A stretch of 64,000 bases of DNA from Ceratorhiza oryzae-sativae (Eukaryota; Basidiomycota; Agaricomycetes; Cantharellales; Ceratobasidiaceae), in NCBI GenBank assembly GCA_030998015.1, contig JARWMV010000238.1, positions 1,674,001-1,738,000 on the forward strand, in the 5' to 3' direction. Positions 13,654 through 24,373 of this stretch are shown here, one piece after another. The position numbers were made by a program, and so were the translations under genes. The notes under the pieces are model-generated. The model saw nothing but the letters and a program-made list of their open reading frames with translations, made no database searches and had not been told where the DNA came from. The first letter of the stretch is position 1; the number at the start of each line of letters is the position of its first letter.

Positions 13654-14276
13654 TGTTATGGATTACTAACATTTTCTGTTATTTTAGTCTGCTCTGCCAA
13701 CCTCAATTGATGCCTCTGTAATTAATTTGTGAATTACTTGAATTTGTATGCACCTCAATTGTACTATTTTGCATTCCATTAAATAGTACAAATTTCCTGC
13801 TCTCCAATGCATATTTTATTAAGTTTTTACAATAAGATCTCAGAGAGATACAGAGGTTGTGATATTTCCTCTTATCAGGAGATATTGATTACAACATTGC
13901 ACCACTCATATCTTGATAACTGCTTACACTATCAAAGCGATCTTATGCTCTATCAATAGCTAATCTTTGGCAGTATCTGCTGCCCAAAGATCATTGATCC
14001 ACTGGATCCTCACACTGGAATGGTCTGAAGATCATTAGAATCTTACTGGACCATCAATCAAGATCTAATGACTCCAGTGAGTCAGGAGAGCCTTCCAAAT
14101 TGATCCAGAAGCTTCTCTGACTCACTTTATGACTCACTGAGATGTAGCCTCTGTTCATTACATGTATATACTATGATAATATGATCTACAAGCCAATAGC
14201 AGGTCTCAGATGCATCAATGCCTTTGATCCACACCCTATCTTTACTCTTTTATCCTATACTGGGCTAGGGTGTACC

Positions 14277-14796
14277 TGTCAGAGCTATGACCTGAGGGTA
14301 ACGTCAAACACCTAAGTGGCAATGACAAGCCTATGGGCAACAATGCCAGAGGCTGTACTGACAACATCTAAGGTAGGATGTGCAGTGAGGGTGTGATAAG
14401 GTGCAAGGATGTATGAGAATAATGCACTTGGTCAAAAGAGACCTGGGCAAGTACTATGCAATGAATAATCACACAGGTAGTAGTGGGGATATGACAGGAG
14501 GTTGAGTTCTGAGGCTTAAGGCTCTCAGACTCTCCCTTATATATTCATATGATGAGCTATATCAAATACACATATGGTGCAAGACAACTATTGTACAATG
14601 TAAGAATGGTGCCACATAACAGAATATTCCAGAAGGTACAAACAGAACATAAACAACAACAAGGTCACATGATCATGTAAGTAATTCTATGCATATATCT
14701 GATTAAACAGGACTTGTCCAAAAAATATGAGAAAGAGAGATGTATAAAATATAGGAAAATTATAATAAAATCCACATCATGGTCTAGGCCATGACA
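14277..14796 (-). repeat. Gypsy LTR, left copy (3' LTR in sense direction)
   Basis: 520 bp. Contains TATATAA (rc of 14537-14543) and, 33 nt downstream in the sense direction, AGAACTCAACC (rc of 14500-14510), the inferred transcript start that matches the primer-binding site. Confidence 0.92.
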
Positions 14797-14806
14797 CTTC
14801 CCCCCC
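14797..14806 (-). promoter_or_regulatory. Polypurine tract of the Gypsy element
   Basis: Sense strand reads GGGGGGGAAG immediately before the 3' LTR. This is the expected position for the plus-strand primer in reverse transcription. Confidence 0.75.
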
Positions 14807-14834
14807 ATCAAGGTCTGAGTGCATTGGGATGGAG

Positions 14835-17800
14835 TCAGTGGAATTCCTTTACTTGTTCAGGGGCATTCTTGAGTTCAGCTTTGGGTAACCATAGGTTTTC
14901 TTCTGGTCCATAGCCTTTCCACTTGACGTAATACTCCAATCTCCTTCCAACCTTTTGAGAGTCCAGGATTTCTTCAACTTCAAATTCTTCTTCACCATCA
15001 GGAGTGACCACCAGTAGAACAGGTATAGGTTGCTGGTTATAGTCATCTACTAGTTTTAGGAACAGGAGCAAAGTGTGGAATACCAGATGAACCTTCATGG
15101 ATTTGGGTAATTCCAGTTTGAAAGTATGTTTTCTGATTTGTTCCAGTACTTTGTATGGTCTGAAATGCCTGTTATCCAATTTCTTAGAAGGGTGTATGGT
15201 TTTGATATTTGAGCATCTAGGAAAACCTTTGATCTGACTTCAATCTTGGGTGCTTCATGATGCTTCCAATTATAATATTTGGAGTATGTTCAGTTGGCAA
15301 TTGTTAGAGCAGCCTTGGCCTCTTCTTGGATTTCTTTGAGGTGTTCAGCATATTGATTGGCAGCAGGTACCTGGCTTTCTTTGGTATTACCCACAGTGAA
15401 ATCTGGGTTGTAACCATAGCAGGCAAAGAACAGTGAGTAGTTTGATCCTGAGTGTTTCCCATTATTATATGCAAATTCTGCCATAGGCAATGCTGCTACC
15501 CAATCTGTCTGTCTATGATTTATGTAGTGACAAAGATATATTTCGATGAATTGGTTTAGTCTTTCACTTTGCCTGTCAACCTGTGGTCTGTACACCATAG
15601 AGTAATGTGGTTCAATGTTTAGGTGTTTGTATAGTTGGCAAAGGAATTTGGCATTGAAGTTAGGGCCTCAGTCAGATATGGTTTTTCAGGGTAATCCATG
15701 TAGTTTCCAGACAAGGTTTATGAATAGATTTGCAACGTCTACTGCAGTGGCTCCCAAGTGTGTGGGGATAAAGTGTACCATTTTTGATAATTGGTCCACC
15801 ACTGAGTATTGCATTGTATCCTTCTGACATTGGTAATCCAGTGATCAAGTCATAGGTGATTTCCTCCCAGGGTTTATTTGGTAAGTCTATGGGTTGTAGG
15901 AGACCAGGAGGGGCTTGATTTGAATGTTTGTTCCAGATACATGAGTTGCATGCCTGAATATAATTAACAACAGATTTTTTCATTCTGGACCAATAGTAAT
16001 CTTGAGATAGGAAATCTAGTGTCCTGAAATGCCCTGGATGCCCTGCTGCAGGATTGTCATGCTGGCTTTCTATGACCGCTTGTCTGATTTCTGACTTGTT
16101 TGGTATATATATGCAGTTGTGATAGTACAACAAGTCATCTTCTAGATGCCAGCCTTTAACTGGAATGTTCTCCTCAAGGGACTTTAGAATCTTTGATACA
16201 GTCTTATCATCTGGTAATGCATCCCTGATTAGATCATTGAGGGAATGGTCAGTGAGAATTGCCAAAATGAAAAGCTCAGGGCTGATAAGCAGTGGGGTTT
16301 CACCCCCCTCTTTAGCTGCCTCTCTCTGAAGTGATTCTTGTCAAGATAGTATATCAGCTTTTCCATTTTGTGCCCCTTTTCTGTACTTGATTCTGTAATT
16401 GTAGTCAGCCAGGAAGCCCATCCACCTTGCTTGTCTCCAGTTTAAGTCCCTTTTTGTCTGGAAGAACTCTAGATTTTTGTGGTCTGAGAGTACCAAGACA
16501 GGGATTTCAGATCCTTCAAGCAAGTGACACCATTCTTTGAATGCTCGTATCATAGCCAGTAACTCTTTATCATGTATATCATAGTTAGGTTTGGCTGGTG
16601 ATAGAGTTTTAGAATAGAAGGCTACTGGATGTAATTTACCATCTTTGCCATACTGGTTAAGAATAGCTCCAGTGGCAAAATCAGATGCATCACATTCCAG
16701 TATAAATTCCTTTGTGACGTCTGGTTGGATTAGGACAGGGGATTTGACTAGTGCTTTTTTCAGAATTTGGAAAGATGCTTCCTCATTCTTTCCCCATCAC
16801 CAAGGGACATCTTTATGCAAGAGCTGGTACATAGGCCAAGCTTGTCCTGCAAAGTCCTCTATGAAGTGGCAATAGTAGTTGAAAAACCCTAGTGCTTCCT
16901 GCACTTCCTTTATGGTACATGGTGTTTCCCAATTAACTGCTTCCATGACCTTTTTAGGGTCTGTTTTGACTCCTTCACCATTGGCAATTACACCTAGGTA
17001 TTCCACTTCAGAAGTGTTGAAGACACATGTTTCCAGGTTGCAATATAGCTGGTGTTTCCTAAGTCAGGATAACACCTCCTGAATGTGCTTTGTGTGATCC
17101 TCAGGGTTTTTGGAAAATATAAGTATGTTGTCAAGGTATACTATAACTGACACATCTAGTAGATCCCTGAAGATCTTGTTCATGAAGTTCTGAAAGGTGG
17201 CTGGAGCATTACAAAGACTGAAAGGCATGACCAAGTATTCAAATAGACTGTATTTTGTTTTAAACACTGTTTTCCATTCATCTCCTTCTTTAATTCTGAC
17301 CAGATTATAGCCAGATTTAAGATCCAGAGTTGTGAATACACATGCTCCTCTCAATTTCTCTACCAAGGTGGAAATGAGAGGTATGGGATACATGTTTCAT
17401 ACTGTGTTGGAATTAAGCAAACAATAATCAACACACATCCTTCTTTTGCCATTCTTTTTAGGAACAAAGATTACTGGAGAGCTGTATTGTGATTTGGAGG
17501 GCCTGATCAACCCTTTATCCAACTGCTCTTTGAGTATTCTCCTTAATTCCTTGTCATCCAAAGGGTGAAGGGGGTATACCAGTCCTTTTACTGGTGCATT
17601 TTGATCCTTGAGGACTATCTCAAGGTCATATGGATGGTGAGGAGGTAACTCTGTCACTTTGTCCTCAGAAAATATGTCTGCATAGTCTCAGAGTTCCTCT
17701 GGGATGCCTTCAAGTGGTTTTGACACCACAACACCTCCAGGGTCCCTAGGGATGCCTTCAAGAGGCTGGTAAGCCTTGACACCTCCTAGGTTTTCATCAA

Positions 17801-18335
17801 ATGGATCAAAGACACCACCAACGTTGCCAAGAACTACATTAGAAGCAGGAACACAATGTTTTATACAAAAGTTTGAGTCAAAAGTAACATGTTTATTTGG
17901 CCAGTCAATATTTGGGTTATGTAATTTGAGCCACAACATTCCTAGTACTAAAGTGTGTCTACCTATGTTTGCTACATTACAAACCAATTGTTCTTTATGA
18001 CTACCTATTTCTAGAATAAAAACACATTCTGTATCAACAATTCCAGAAGAGATTTCATGACCATCAATAACTTTTAATCTTTTTGGATTTTTCTTTTTAT
18101 AAGTGGGTATTTGATATTGTTTGACTAAGTGCAGGTGTATAAAGCATGAGGATGCACTGGAGTCAATCATTGCCCAACTGTGCATGGTTTGCATATGGTT
18201 GATGCTTTTATTTTCTGGAGCAGATGGGGCTTGAGATGCAATAAAATATATATTTAAAGGGGAAACATTGTCTACAGCATATATCTCAAAGTCCGTACTG
18301 ATTTTGCTTGATACATTTGCTCTGTCAATGTTCAA
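14835..18335 (-). pseudogene. Gypsy pol polyprotein with chromodomain, broken by stops
   Basis: From the 5' end: a protease-like region with AMIDSSASSCF, where the active site DSG/DTG reads DSS; reverse transcriptase with [27 protein letters not shown] and [12 protein letters not shown], where YxDD reads YLDN; RNase H around LVLSDHKNLEFF; an integrase zinc region (H-x3-H ... CNSC) and core; and a chromodomain-like end with EVEEILDSQK and YYVKWKGYG. TGA stops interrupt at 17397, 17064, 16797, 16341 and 15290, and a frameshift lies near 15220. Both altered catalytic motifs would be inactivating. The protease change G-to-S and RT change D-to-N are each explained by one G-to-A change on the coding strand. 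Confidence 0.88.
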
Positions 18336-19648
18336 GCATCCTTGTTTTCTGGCTCATCACCAGAAAGGGAAGCAGCTTGCCCAGAATAGGGTATGGAGGG
18401 ACAAGTGCTGGAATAGTGGCCATGACCACCACAAGTGCTACATATGATTGGCTTTTTTCCTTTTCCTGCTGAGTCTAGATCCATTGGTCCAGGACCAGAA
18501 CCTTTAGTGAGGGTAGGAGCCAAAGGAGTGATGACAATGGGATGTGAATCTTTTTGGATTTGTTTAAACATGGTTTCTTCTGAAGATCTGTCATTCCATT
18601 TGATTGTAGGAATGGATTGCCCCTTAGCATTGTGGTTGATAGCCAATATTGTTCCTTTGTGAGCCTTACCATCTGGTCCAAGCATATACACCTTTTCCCC
18701 AACAGACATCTTTTCCCTGGCTGGGCCTTTGGGAGGAGCTGCTGATGTAGAGGTGGACACTTTGGTAGAGTTGCTGGCCACATTGGAGGAAGAGGAAGTT
18801 TTGGAAGATGGGTTCTGGGCCTGGAACAACTCAATACATTGATCAATTCTGAGTGCCTTGTCTGCAAGAGTTTGCAACATGACATTGGCAGCCATGTGGT
18901 TGTAATCTTGGGCCACAAGGAATTCCTTGATTTTGACTGTGAGACCATCATAGAAATGATCATGAAGAGACATGTCATTGTAGCCAAGACCCTGGGAATA
19001 TGTCTGGAAGTCCTTGAAGTATTCTTGGACCAAATTCTTTTGTTTGAGTGATTTGAATTTTGCCCTGAAATTTTTGGTCTTGTTGGCGACATTCCAGCAA
19101 GCATTAAATTGGGTCCAGAAATCATTGACATTATGAAGCCAAGTGACCAGATTGCCATTAATAACATCGTCCTCCAAATAGGGTTCCAGCCACTCATGGG
19201 CTTTGCCATCCAGGCAGGAGATGATGTAGGCGATCTGCTCATCAGCAGTAGCAGAGGGATAAGAAGTCCACAGATAGTGGGCCACTGCAACCCTGAAGGA
19301 TACTGCTTTATTTTTATCTGAACCATCAAATTTGGCAGGTGCAGATAACTTGGGTGCTTGAGTACACGCGACAGAGGTACTTGTGCCAGGTGCCTGGACC
19401 ACAGCCTGAATTGCAACTATGTTTGTTTCAAGGTTAGATACGCCTGTATCATGGTTCTGGAGAGTGGTATTGATAGTGGAAAGTTTGGCCAACTGTTGAT
19501 TGATGAATACTGCAAGATTGTTATTTATGGCAATCAGTGTGTCTTTGATTGTGTGGGTAAATGCTATTAGATCAGCTGGATTGGTGGGTACTTGAATCTG
19601 GGTGGCATCAAACTGAATCCAGGTGGGAGTGGGGTTTGGTGCAGACAT
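18332..19648 (-). CDS. Gypsy gag with zinc knuckle
   Basis: I take the ATG at 19648 (MSAPNPTPTWIQ) as the start, although the frame is open further upstream. The middle is a retrotransposon gag region (RAKFKSLKQ, EYFKDFQTYSQGLGYND). The C terminus carries CSTCGGHGHYSSTC, a CX2CX4HX4C nucleic-acid-binding knuckle. The frame is intact over its full length, unlike pol. The next frame (protease) overlaps its end by a few bases in a different register, which would suit frameshifted Gag-Pol expression. Confidence 0.85.
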   Translation of the reverse strand: MSAPNPTPTWIQFDATQIQVPTNPADLIAFTHTIKDTLIAINNNLAVFINQQLAKLSTINTTLQNHDTGVSNLETNIVAIQAVVQAPGTSTSVACTQAPKLSAPAKFDGSDKNKAVSFRVAVAHYLWTSYPSATADEQIAYIISCLDGKAHEWLEPYLEDDVINGNLVTWLHNVNDFWTQFNACWNVANKTKNFRAKFKSLKQKNLVQEYFKDFQTYSQGLGYNDMSLHDHFYDGLTVKIKEFLVAQDYNHMAANVMLQTLADKALRIDQCIELFQAQNPSSKTSSSSNVASNSTKVSTSTSAAPPKGPAREKMSVGEKVYMLGPDGKAHKGTILAINHNAKGQSIPTIKWNDRSSEETMFKQIQKDSHPIVITPLAPTLTKGSGPGPMDLDSAGKGKKPIICSTCGGHGHYSSTCPSIPYSGQAASLSGDEPENKDA

Positions 19649-19999
19649 AGCTAAAAAAGGAAATGGGATGGATATATATGGTGTGCTCTTGAAGTTGGGA
19701 TTTTCACTCTCAAACACTGTGGCTGCTCTGACACCTAGAGTTGGACAATAACTACTGCTAATCAACAAGCTGTTGGTGGGCATGATATAGAGTGTTTTCT
19801 TTGCAAGCAGGTGTTTTGCTGTCTGCAACACATGCAGTGATGGACATGAGTCCTAGGGTTGGGCGATAGGTACCGTCTGCCTTGTAGACACCTGTTACTG
19901 GATAGTCTCTTTCTGCTTTTGATTATTATGTGGTCCAAGCCTTTCTCCATTTCACAGTAGGCTAGTACAGGGGTATGTCTCAATCCCGAGTGATAAGGA

Positions 20000-20010
20000 A
20001 GAACTCAACC
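20000..20010 (-). promoter_or_regulatory. Self-complementary primer-binding site of the Gypsy element
   Basis: In sense orientation GGTTGAGTTCT lies 3 nt downstream of the 5' LTR. It is the exact reverse complement of AGAACTCAACC in the left LTR, the sequence 33 nt after TATATAA. Tf1/sushi-type chromoviruses prime from the 5' end of their own RNA through an 11-nt match of this kind. The 5' LTR copy has one mismatch (C at 20242). Confidence 0.75.
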
Positions 20011-20013
20011 TAA

Positions 20014-20533
20014 TGTCAGAGCTACAACCTGAGGGTAATGTCAAACACCTAAGTGGCAATGACAAGCCTATGGGCAATGGTGCCAGAGGCTGTACTGACA
20101 ACATCTAAGGTAGGACGTGCAGTGAGGGTGTGATAAGGTGCAAGGATGTATGAGAATAATGCACTTGGTCTAAAGAGACCTGGGCAAGTACTATGTGATG
20201 AATAATCACACAGGTAGTAGTGGGGATATGACAGGAGGTTGCGTTCTGAGGCTTAAGGCTCTCAGACTCTCCCTTATATATTCATACAATGAGCTATATC
20301 AAATACACATATGGTGCAAGACAACTATTGTACAATGTAAGAATGGTGCCATGTAACAGAATATTCCAGAAGGTACAAACAGAACATAAACAACAACAAG
20401 GTCACATGATCATGTAAGTAATTCTATGCATATATCTGATTAAATGGGACTTGTCCAAAAAATATGAGAAAGAGAGATGTATAAAATATAGGAAAATTAT
20501 AATAAAATCTGCATCATGGTCTAGGCCATGACA
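20014..20533 (-). repeat. Gypsy LTR, right copy (5' LTR in sense direction)
   Basis: 520 bp, same length as the left LTR. TATATAA is the rc of 20274-20280, with the inferred transcript start at 20247. Differences from the left LTR are mostly TG in one copy against CA in the other at the same dinucleotide. Confidence 0.92.
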
Positions 20534-21217
20534 GTACCCCAAGTATAGCAGTACCCTCTTTTGATGATTGCACTGGCATGCATGCATCTATTTGGCTCTG
20601 GAATGCCCTCCTCAGGGTATAAAAGGACCTCCTCTGAGGCCCTTCCAGACCACCTCCTCTTACTCAACCCAGACTGGTTATTGGTTTCTTTTCTCTTTCT
20701 ATTTTCTCTTGTCTGTGTGTGATTTCTTATATAACTAGTACTGAGGAATAAAGTACCATATTAGTTATATACTGTCTGATTCATTGTATCTTATATACAG
20801 AGATATATAAGGATACAATATTGCCTGATTGAGCATGACATTAAGTACCAGCTATTAGAGGAAATCTAAGTACCTGTAGCTCAGGAAGTACACGCATTAG
20901 GCAGCCCACCATCTATCCTATAAGCTATCACTTAAGTCTAGTATTAAGATTAGTATCAGTTAGTCCAAGCAACTAGGGCTGAACTACATTTAAGATATCT
21001 AAGGGAACCTGACCATAGTAGTCTTGCTCTTTATACCTATAAATTAGTCAGTTTACACTGTGAAAGATTAAGACTACTTTGAGTGTTACTTGATTGCATT
21101 GCAACTACTTTGAGCCTTCTTACCCTAGTCTAAGAAGTATTGAGTATGATTAGAGCATACTAACATATCTACATTTGCTTAAGCTCTAGATATTCAAGTG
21201 TACCCTGACCTGTAACA

Positions 21218-22029
21218 TTGGCAGGCCATGGCAGAACCAAGAGCTTGTGACACTTCAGCCACTTGCAAGTGTGACCAGCAGTGTGCTTTGAATTGTTGTT
21301 GTGCTGGAAGATAACATCTTTAGCACACAGGGAGTAGTTGGCCATAGTCCCTAGAAGCTCAGTCTTCAATATCTTGGTATACCAAACCACTGTGAGGTGC
21401 CCATCAATGCAGTAAAGATGACCCACCCTGTGCTTGGTGATGCACCCCCAAACCATGATGCTCCCTCTGCCATGTTTGACTGTCTTGCATGTATAACATG
21501 GATCCAATGCAAGGCCTGGATGCCTCCAGCAGCATGAGGGGCCATCTGACCCAAAAATATTGAATTTGGACTTGTCTGAAAAAATGACCTGGTGCCAGTT
21601 AAGCACCATCCAGCTTGCGTGGTTGTCAGCCCAGTTGCAATGTGCTTTCACATGCTGTCCCATGAGCAGTGGAATGCAGCAACAGGCATAGTTGTATATC
21701 CCAAGCTCTTTGAGGTGATGGCAAATGGTAGCAGTTGAGACATGAGGGAAATAGTCATGACAGAGCTGGGATGCAGTGGACAATTGATTCCAAGACAACA
21801 AAAGTGCAGCAAATTTTGCATCTGCAAGGCACAGCTTGCAAGGGCAACCATATCTAGCCCAATTAGAGTGATAACTGCAGGTTTTGTTGAAATGGGTGAC
21901 CATCTTGCTCACAGTTGAGGGGGGGACACCAAGCTTAGTAGAGATCATGTGAATCCCCATGCCAGCCTTGCAGAGAGCCAAGATTTGAGCTCAAGTCTTG
22001 GGAAAGTGTTGAGGACCATGTGGAGGCAT
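21218..22029 (-). pseudogene. Tc1-A transposase, N-terminal part
   Basis: ATG at 22029 gives MPPHGPQHFPKT, then a TGA, then AQILALCKAGMGIHMISTKLG, a Tc1 helix-turn-helix; the stop again sits where Arg fits. VIFSDKSKFNIFGSDG holds the first catalytic Asp. The second catalytic block reads FQHNNNSKHTA where the family has Q-D-N-D-P-K-H-T, so the Asp appears replaced by Asn. The frame runs to LPWPAN and is then cut by the solo LTR; the sequence resumes at 13653 as SLDMNMIENVW. The enzyme is dead three times over: nonsense codon, lost Asp and insertion. Confidence 0.85.
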
Positions 22030-22336
22030 GGCAAGCAAGACTTGGAGAAATTTCAAGCATGAAGGTGTTGTTAAATAGCAGGAGGAAAGCTGTTGAGGAT
22101 AGGGGTGAGGCTCATTATTAGTCAGCAGCAAACCAAATGCTACAATGAAAACCAGTTCTCTTCCCATTCTGCTGCACTCATTCCTCTGGAAGACTGGAAA
22201 CTCTGGCAAACAATAGTTGTGCATTGTTCAAGCACTTTTCATTATTAGACTAAAGTACAATTCAGCACACACAGTCTTTTGCAGCAGATGCAAGTGAAAG
22301 TGGTCATGTGTTGCATTTGATTTGTTGCCCACCGTA

Positions 22337-23066
22337 TATTCATTATATGAGATTTTCTTGATTTATTGCACTTTTAATGAAATTTCAGCAATTTTTCAGC
22401 TCCTGCTCCTGCATTTTCAGCAATCACAGGCACAGGAACTAAGCATGTTATGCCAAAATTCCCCATGTGGAAATTTCAGCATTTTCTCAGCTCCACCTCC
22501 CATGTTTTTGGCATTTTAGGAGCAGGAGCAGGAGCAGGAAATTAGAATCAGTATATATGTTCTACATGGTCAGTATTGAGGGGTGTGCTTCCTCCTGATT
22601 ATTCACTAGATGTATTTTACAAATCAAATTAATCTGTCTATAAAATTTATTTCTGCATAAAATAAGATACCATTAGAATCTGCTGAATTATGCATGTTTA
22701 ATGAACTACTTACCTAGTGTTGCAGTGGGTTTTGAGTCTCCCAAAATTGGCTGCAAGGCTCTTTGCAGTGATTCCTTTGTATATTGTGCTTCCTGCCTCT
22801 CCCAAGCACACTGGCAGCTGCAGGAACTTGCAGCAAGGTCCCCAGCTGCCAGCATGCTGCTGGAGTGCCAAAACTCCAGTGGAATTCCCACTTTCCATAC
22901 ACATGCAGGAGTGGGAGTGGGAGACATGAAGGCCCAAATGTGCCAAATTTTGGCATATTTTCAGTGTAACATGCTTAGCACACTCTATATACCCACAATG
23001 TCTCATTTTTAGGAGCACATGGGTGGGCCCTTTTGATATCATGGTTGTAATTTCATTCTTGTATTC
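22337..23066. other. Repeat-derived AT-rich sequence, no gene
   Basis: I see no coding region. GGAGCAGGAGCAGGAGCAGG near 22519-22538 is an imperfect inverse of CAGCTCCTGCTCCTGC near 22398, and CTAAGCATGTTA near 22440 recurs inverted near 22965. These suggest remnants of one or more foldback or MITE elements, but I cannot define ends. Confidence 0.4.
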
Positions 23067-24373
23067 TGTTATGGATCACTAACATTTTCTATTATTTTAG
23101 TCTGCTCTGCCAACCTCAAGCAATGCCTCTGTAATTAAATTGTGAAATACTCGAATTTGTATGTGCTCTGAATTGTACTATTTTCTGTTCCATTAAATAG
23201 TACAAATTTCCCGCTCTCCAACGCATATTTTATTAAGTTTTTACGATAAGATCTCAGAGAGATACAGAGGTTGCGATATTTCCTCTTATCAGGAGATATT
23301 GATTACAACATCGCACCGCTCATATCTCGGCAACCGCTTACGCTATCAAAGCGATCTTGTGCTCTATCGATAGCCAATCTTCGGCGGTATCTGCTGCCCG
23401 AAGATCGTCGCGATCCACCGGATCCTCACGCCGGAATGGCCCGAAGATCATTAGAATCTTACTGGACCATCAATCAAGATCTAATGACTCCAGTGAGTCA
23501 GGAGAGCTTCCCAAATTGATCCAGAAGCTTCTCTGACTCACTTTATGACTCACTGAGATGTAGCCTCCGTTCATTACATGTATATACTATGATAATATGA
23601 TCTACAAGCCAATAGCAGGTCTCAGATGCATCAATGCCTTTGATCCACACCCTGTCTTTACTCTTTTATCCTATACTGGGCTAGGGTGTACCCCAAGTAT
23701 AGCAGTACCCTCTTTTGATGATCGCACTGGCATGCATGTATCTATTTGGCTCTGGAATGCCCTCCTCAGGGTATAAAAGGACCTCCTCTGAGGCCCTCCA
23801 GACCACCTTCCCTTCACTACTCAACCCAGACCGGTTATTGGTTTCTTTTCTCTTTCTATTTCTCTTGTCTGTGTGTGATTTCTTATATAACTAGTACTGA
23901 GGAATAAAGTACCATATTAGTTATATACTGTCTGATTCATTGTATCTTATATACGAGATATATAAGGATACAATATTGCCTGATTGAGCGTGACATTAAG
24001 TACCAGCTATTAGAGGAAATCTAAGTACCTGTAGCTGAGGAAGTACATGCATTAGGCAGCCCTCCATCTATCCTATAAGCTATCACTTAAAGTCTAGTAT
24101 TAAGATTAGTATCAGTTAGTCCAAGCAACTAGGGCTGAACTACATTTAAGATATCTAAGGGAACCTGACCATAGTAGTCTTGCTCTTTATACCTATAAAT
24201 TAGTCAGTTTACACTGTGAAAGATTAAGACTACCTTGAGTGTTACTTGATCACATTGCAACTACTTTGAGCCTTCTTACTCTAGTCTAAGAAGTATTGAG
24301 TACGATTAGTGTATACTAACATATCTACATTTGCTTAAGCTCTAGATATTCAAGTGTACCCTGACCCATAACA
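23067..24373 (+). mobile_element. Solo LTR copy 2
   Basis: A 1307-bp LTR, TGTTATGG...CCATAACA, with 5-bp duplications TATTC on both sides (23062-23066, 24374-24378). TATAAAA at 23772-23778 gives the + orientation. It is colinear with copy 1 (13654-14276 plus 20534-21217). The first half keeps many CpGs that are TG or CA in copy 1, for example around 23330-23440. No internal coding region is attached, so it arose by LTR-LTR recombination. Confidence 0.93.

Larger units (their letters stand above)
14277..20533 (-). mobile_element. Ty3/Gypsy chromovirus, full length but inactive
   Basis: A 6257-bp element with two 520-bp LTRs (14277-14796, 20014-20533; TGTCAG...ATGACA), flanked by the duplication GTACC (14272-14276, 20534-20538). 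On the minus strand the order is gag with a zinc knuckle, protease, reverse transcriptase, RNase H, integrase and a C-terminal chromodomain, the chromovirus arrangement. The coding strand carries several TGA stops and at least one frameshift, so the element cannot be autonomous. LTR-LTR divergence is about 19 of 520 sites, counted by eye, mostly at former CpGs. Confidence 0.93.
13654..21217 (+). mobile_element. Solo LTR copy 1, interrupted by a Gypsy element
   Basis: Begins TGTTATGG and ends TGTAACA, and is flanked by the 5-bp duplication TTGGC (13649-13653, 21218-21222). Only LTR sequence is present: 13654-14276 and 20534-21217, totalling about 1.3 kb and colinear with the second copy at 23067-24373. 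A TATAAAA lies at 20618-20624, which gives a + orientation. It is therefore a solo LTR left by recombination, later split by the Gypsy insertion at GTACC. It shows much more CpG loss than copy 2. Confidence 0.88.
13146..22334 (-). mobile_element. Tc1/mariner element A, split by nested retroelements
   Basis: Terminal inverted repeats of about 107 bp (13146-13252 and 22227-22334; outer ends CAGTGGGTGAC and CGGTGGGCAAC) are flanked by TA on both sides (13144-13145, 22335-22336), the Tc1/mariner target duplication. Without the solo LTR inserted at 13654-21217, the element is about 1.62 kb, a normal Tc1 size. It carries one minus-strand transposase gene in two pieces. Left and right repeats differ largely by CG, TG and CA exchanges. 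Confidence 0.85.

Noticed and set aside
18475..19416. Long 313-codon minus frame inside gag
   Set aside because: It overlaps the true gag frame, which carries the zinc knuckle. The alternative frame is Leu/Ser/Met-rich with no motif.
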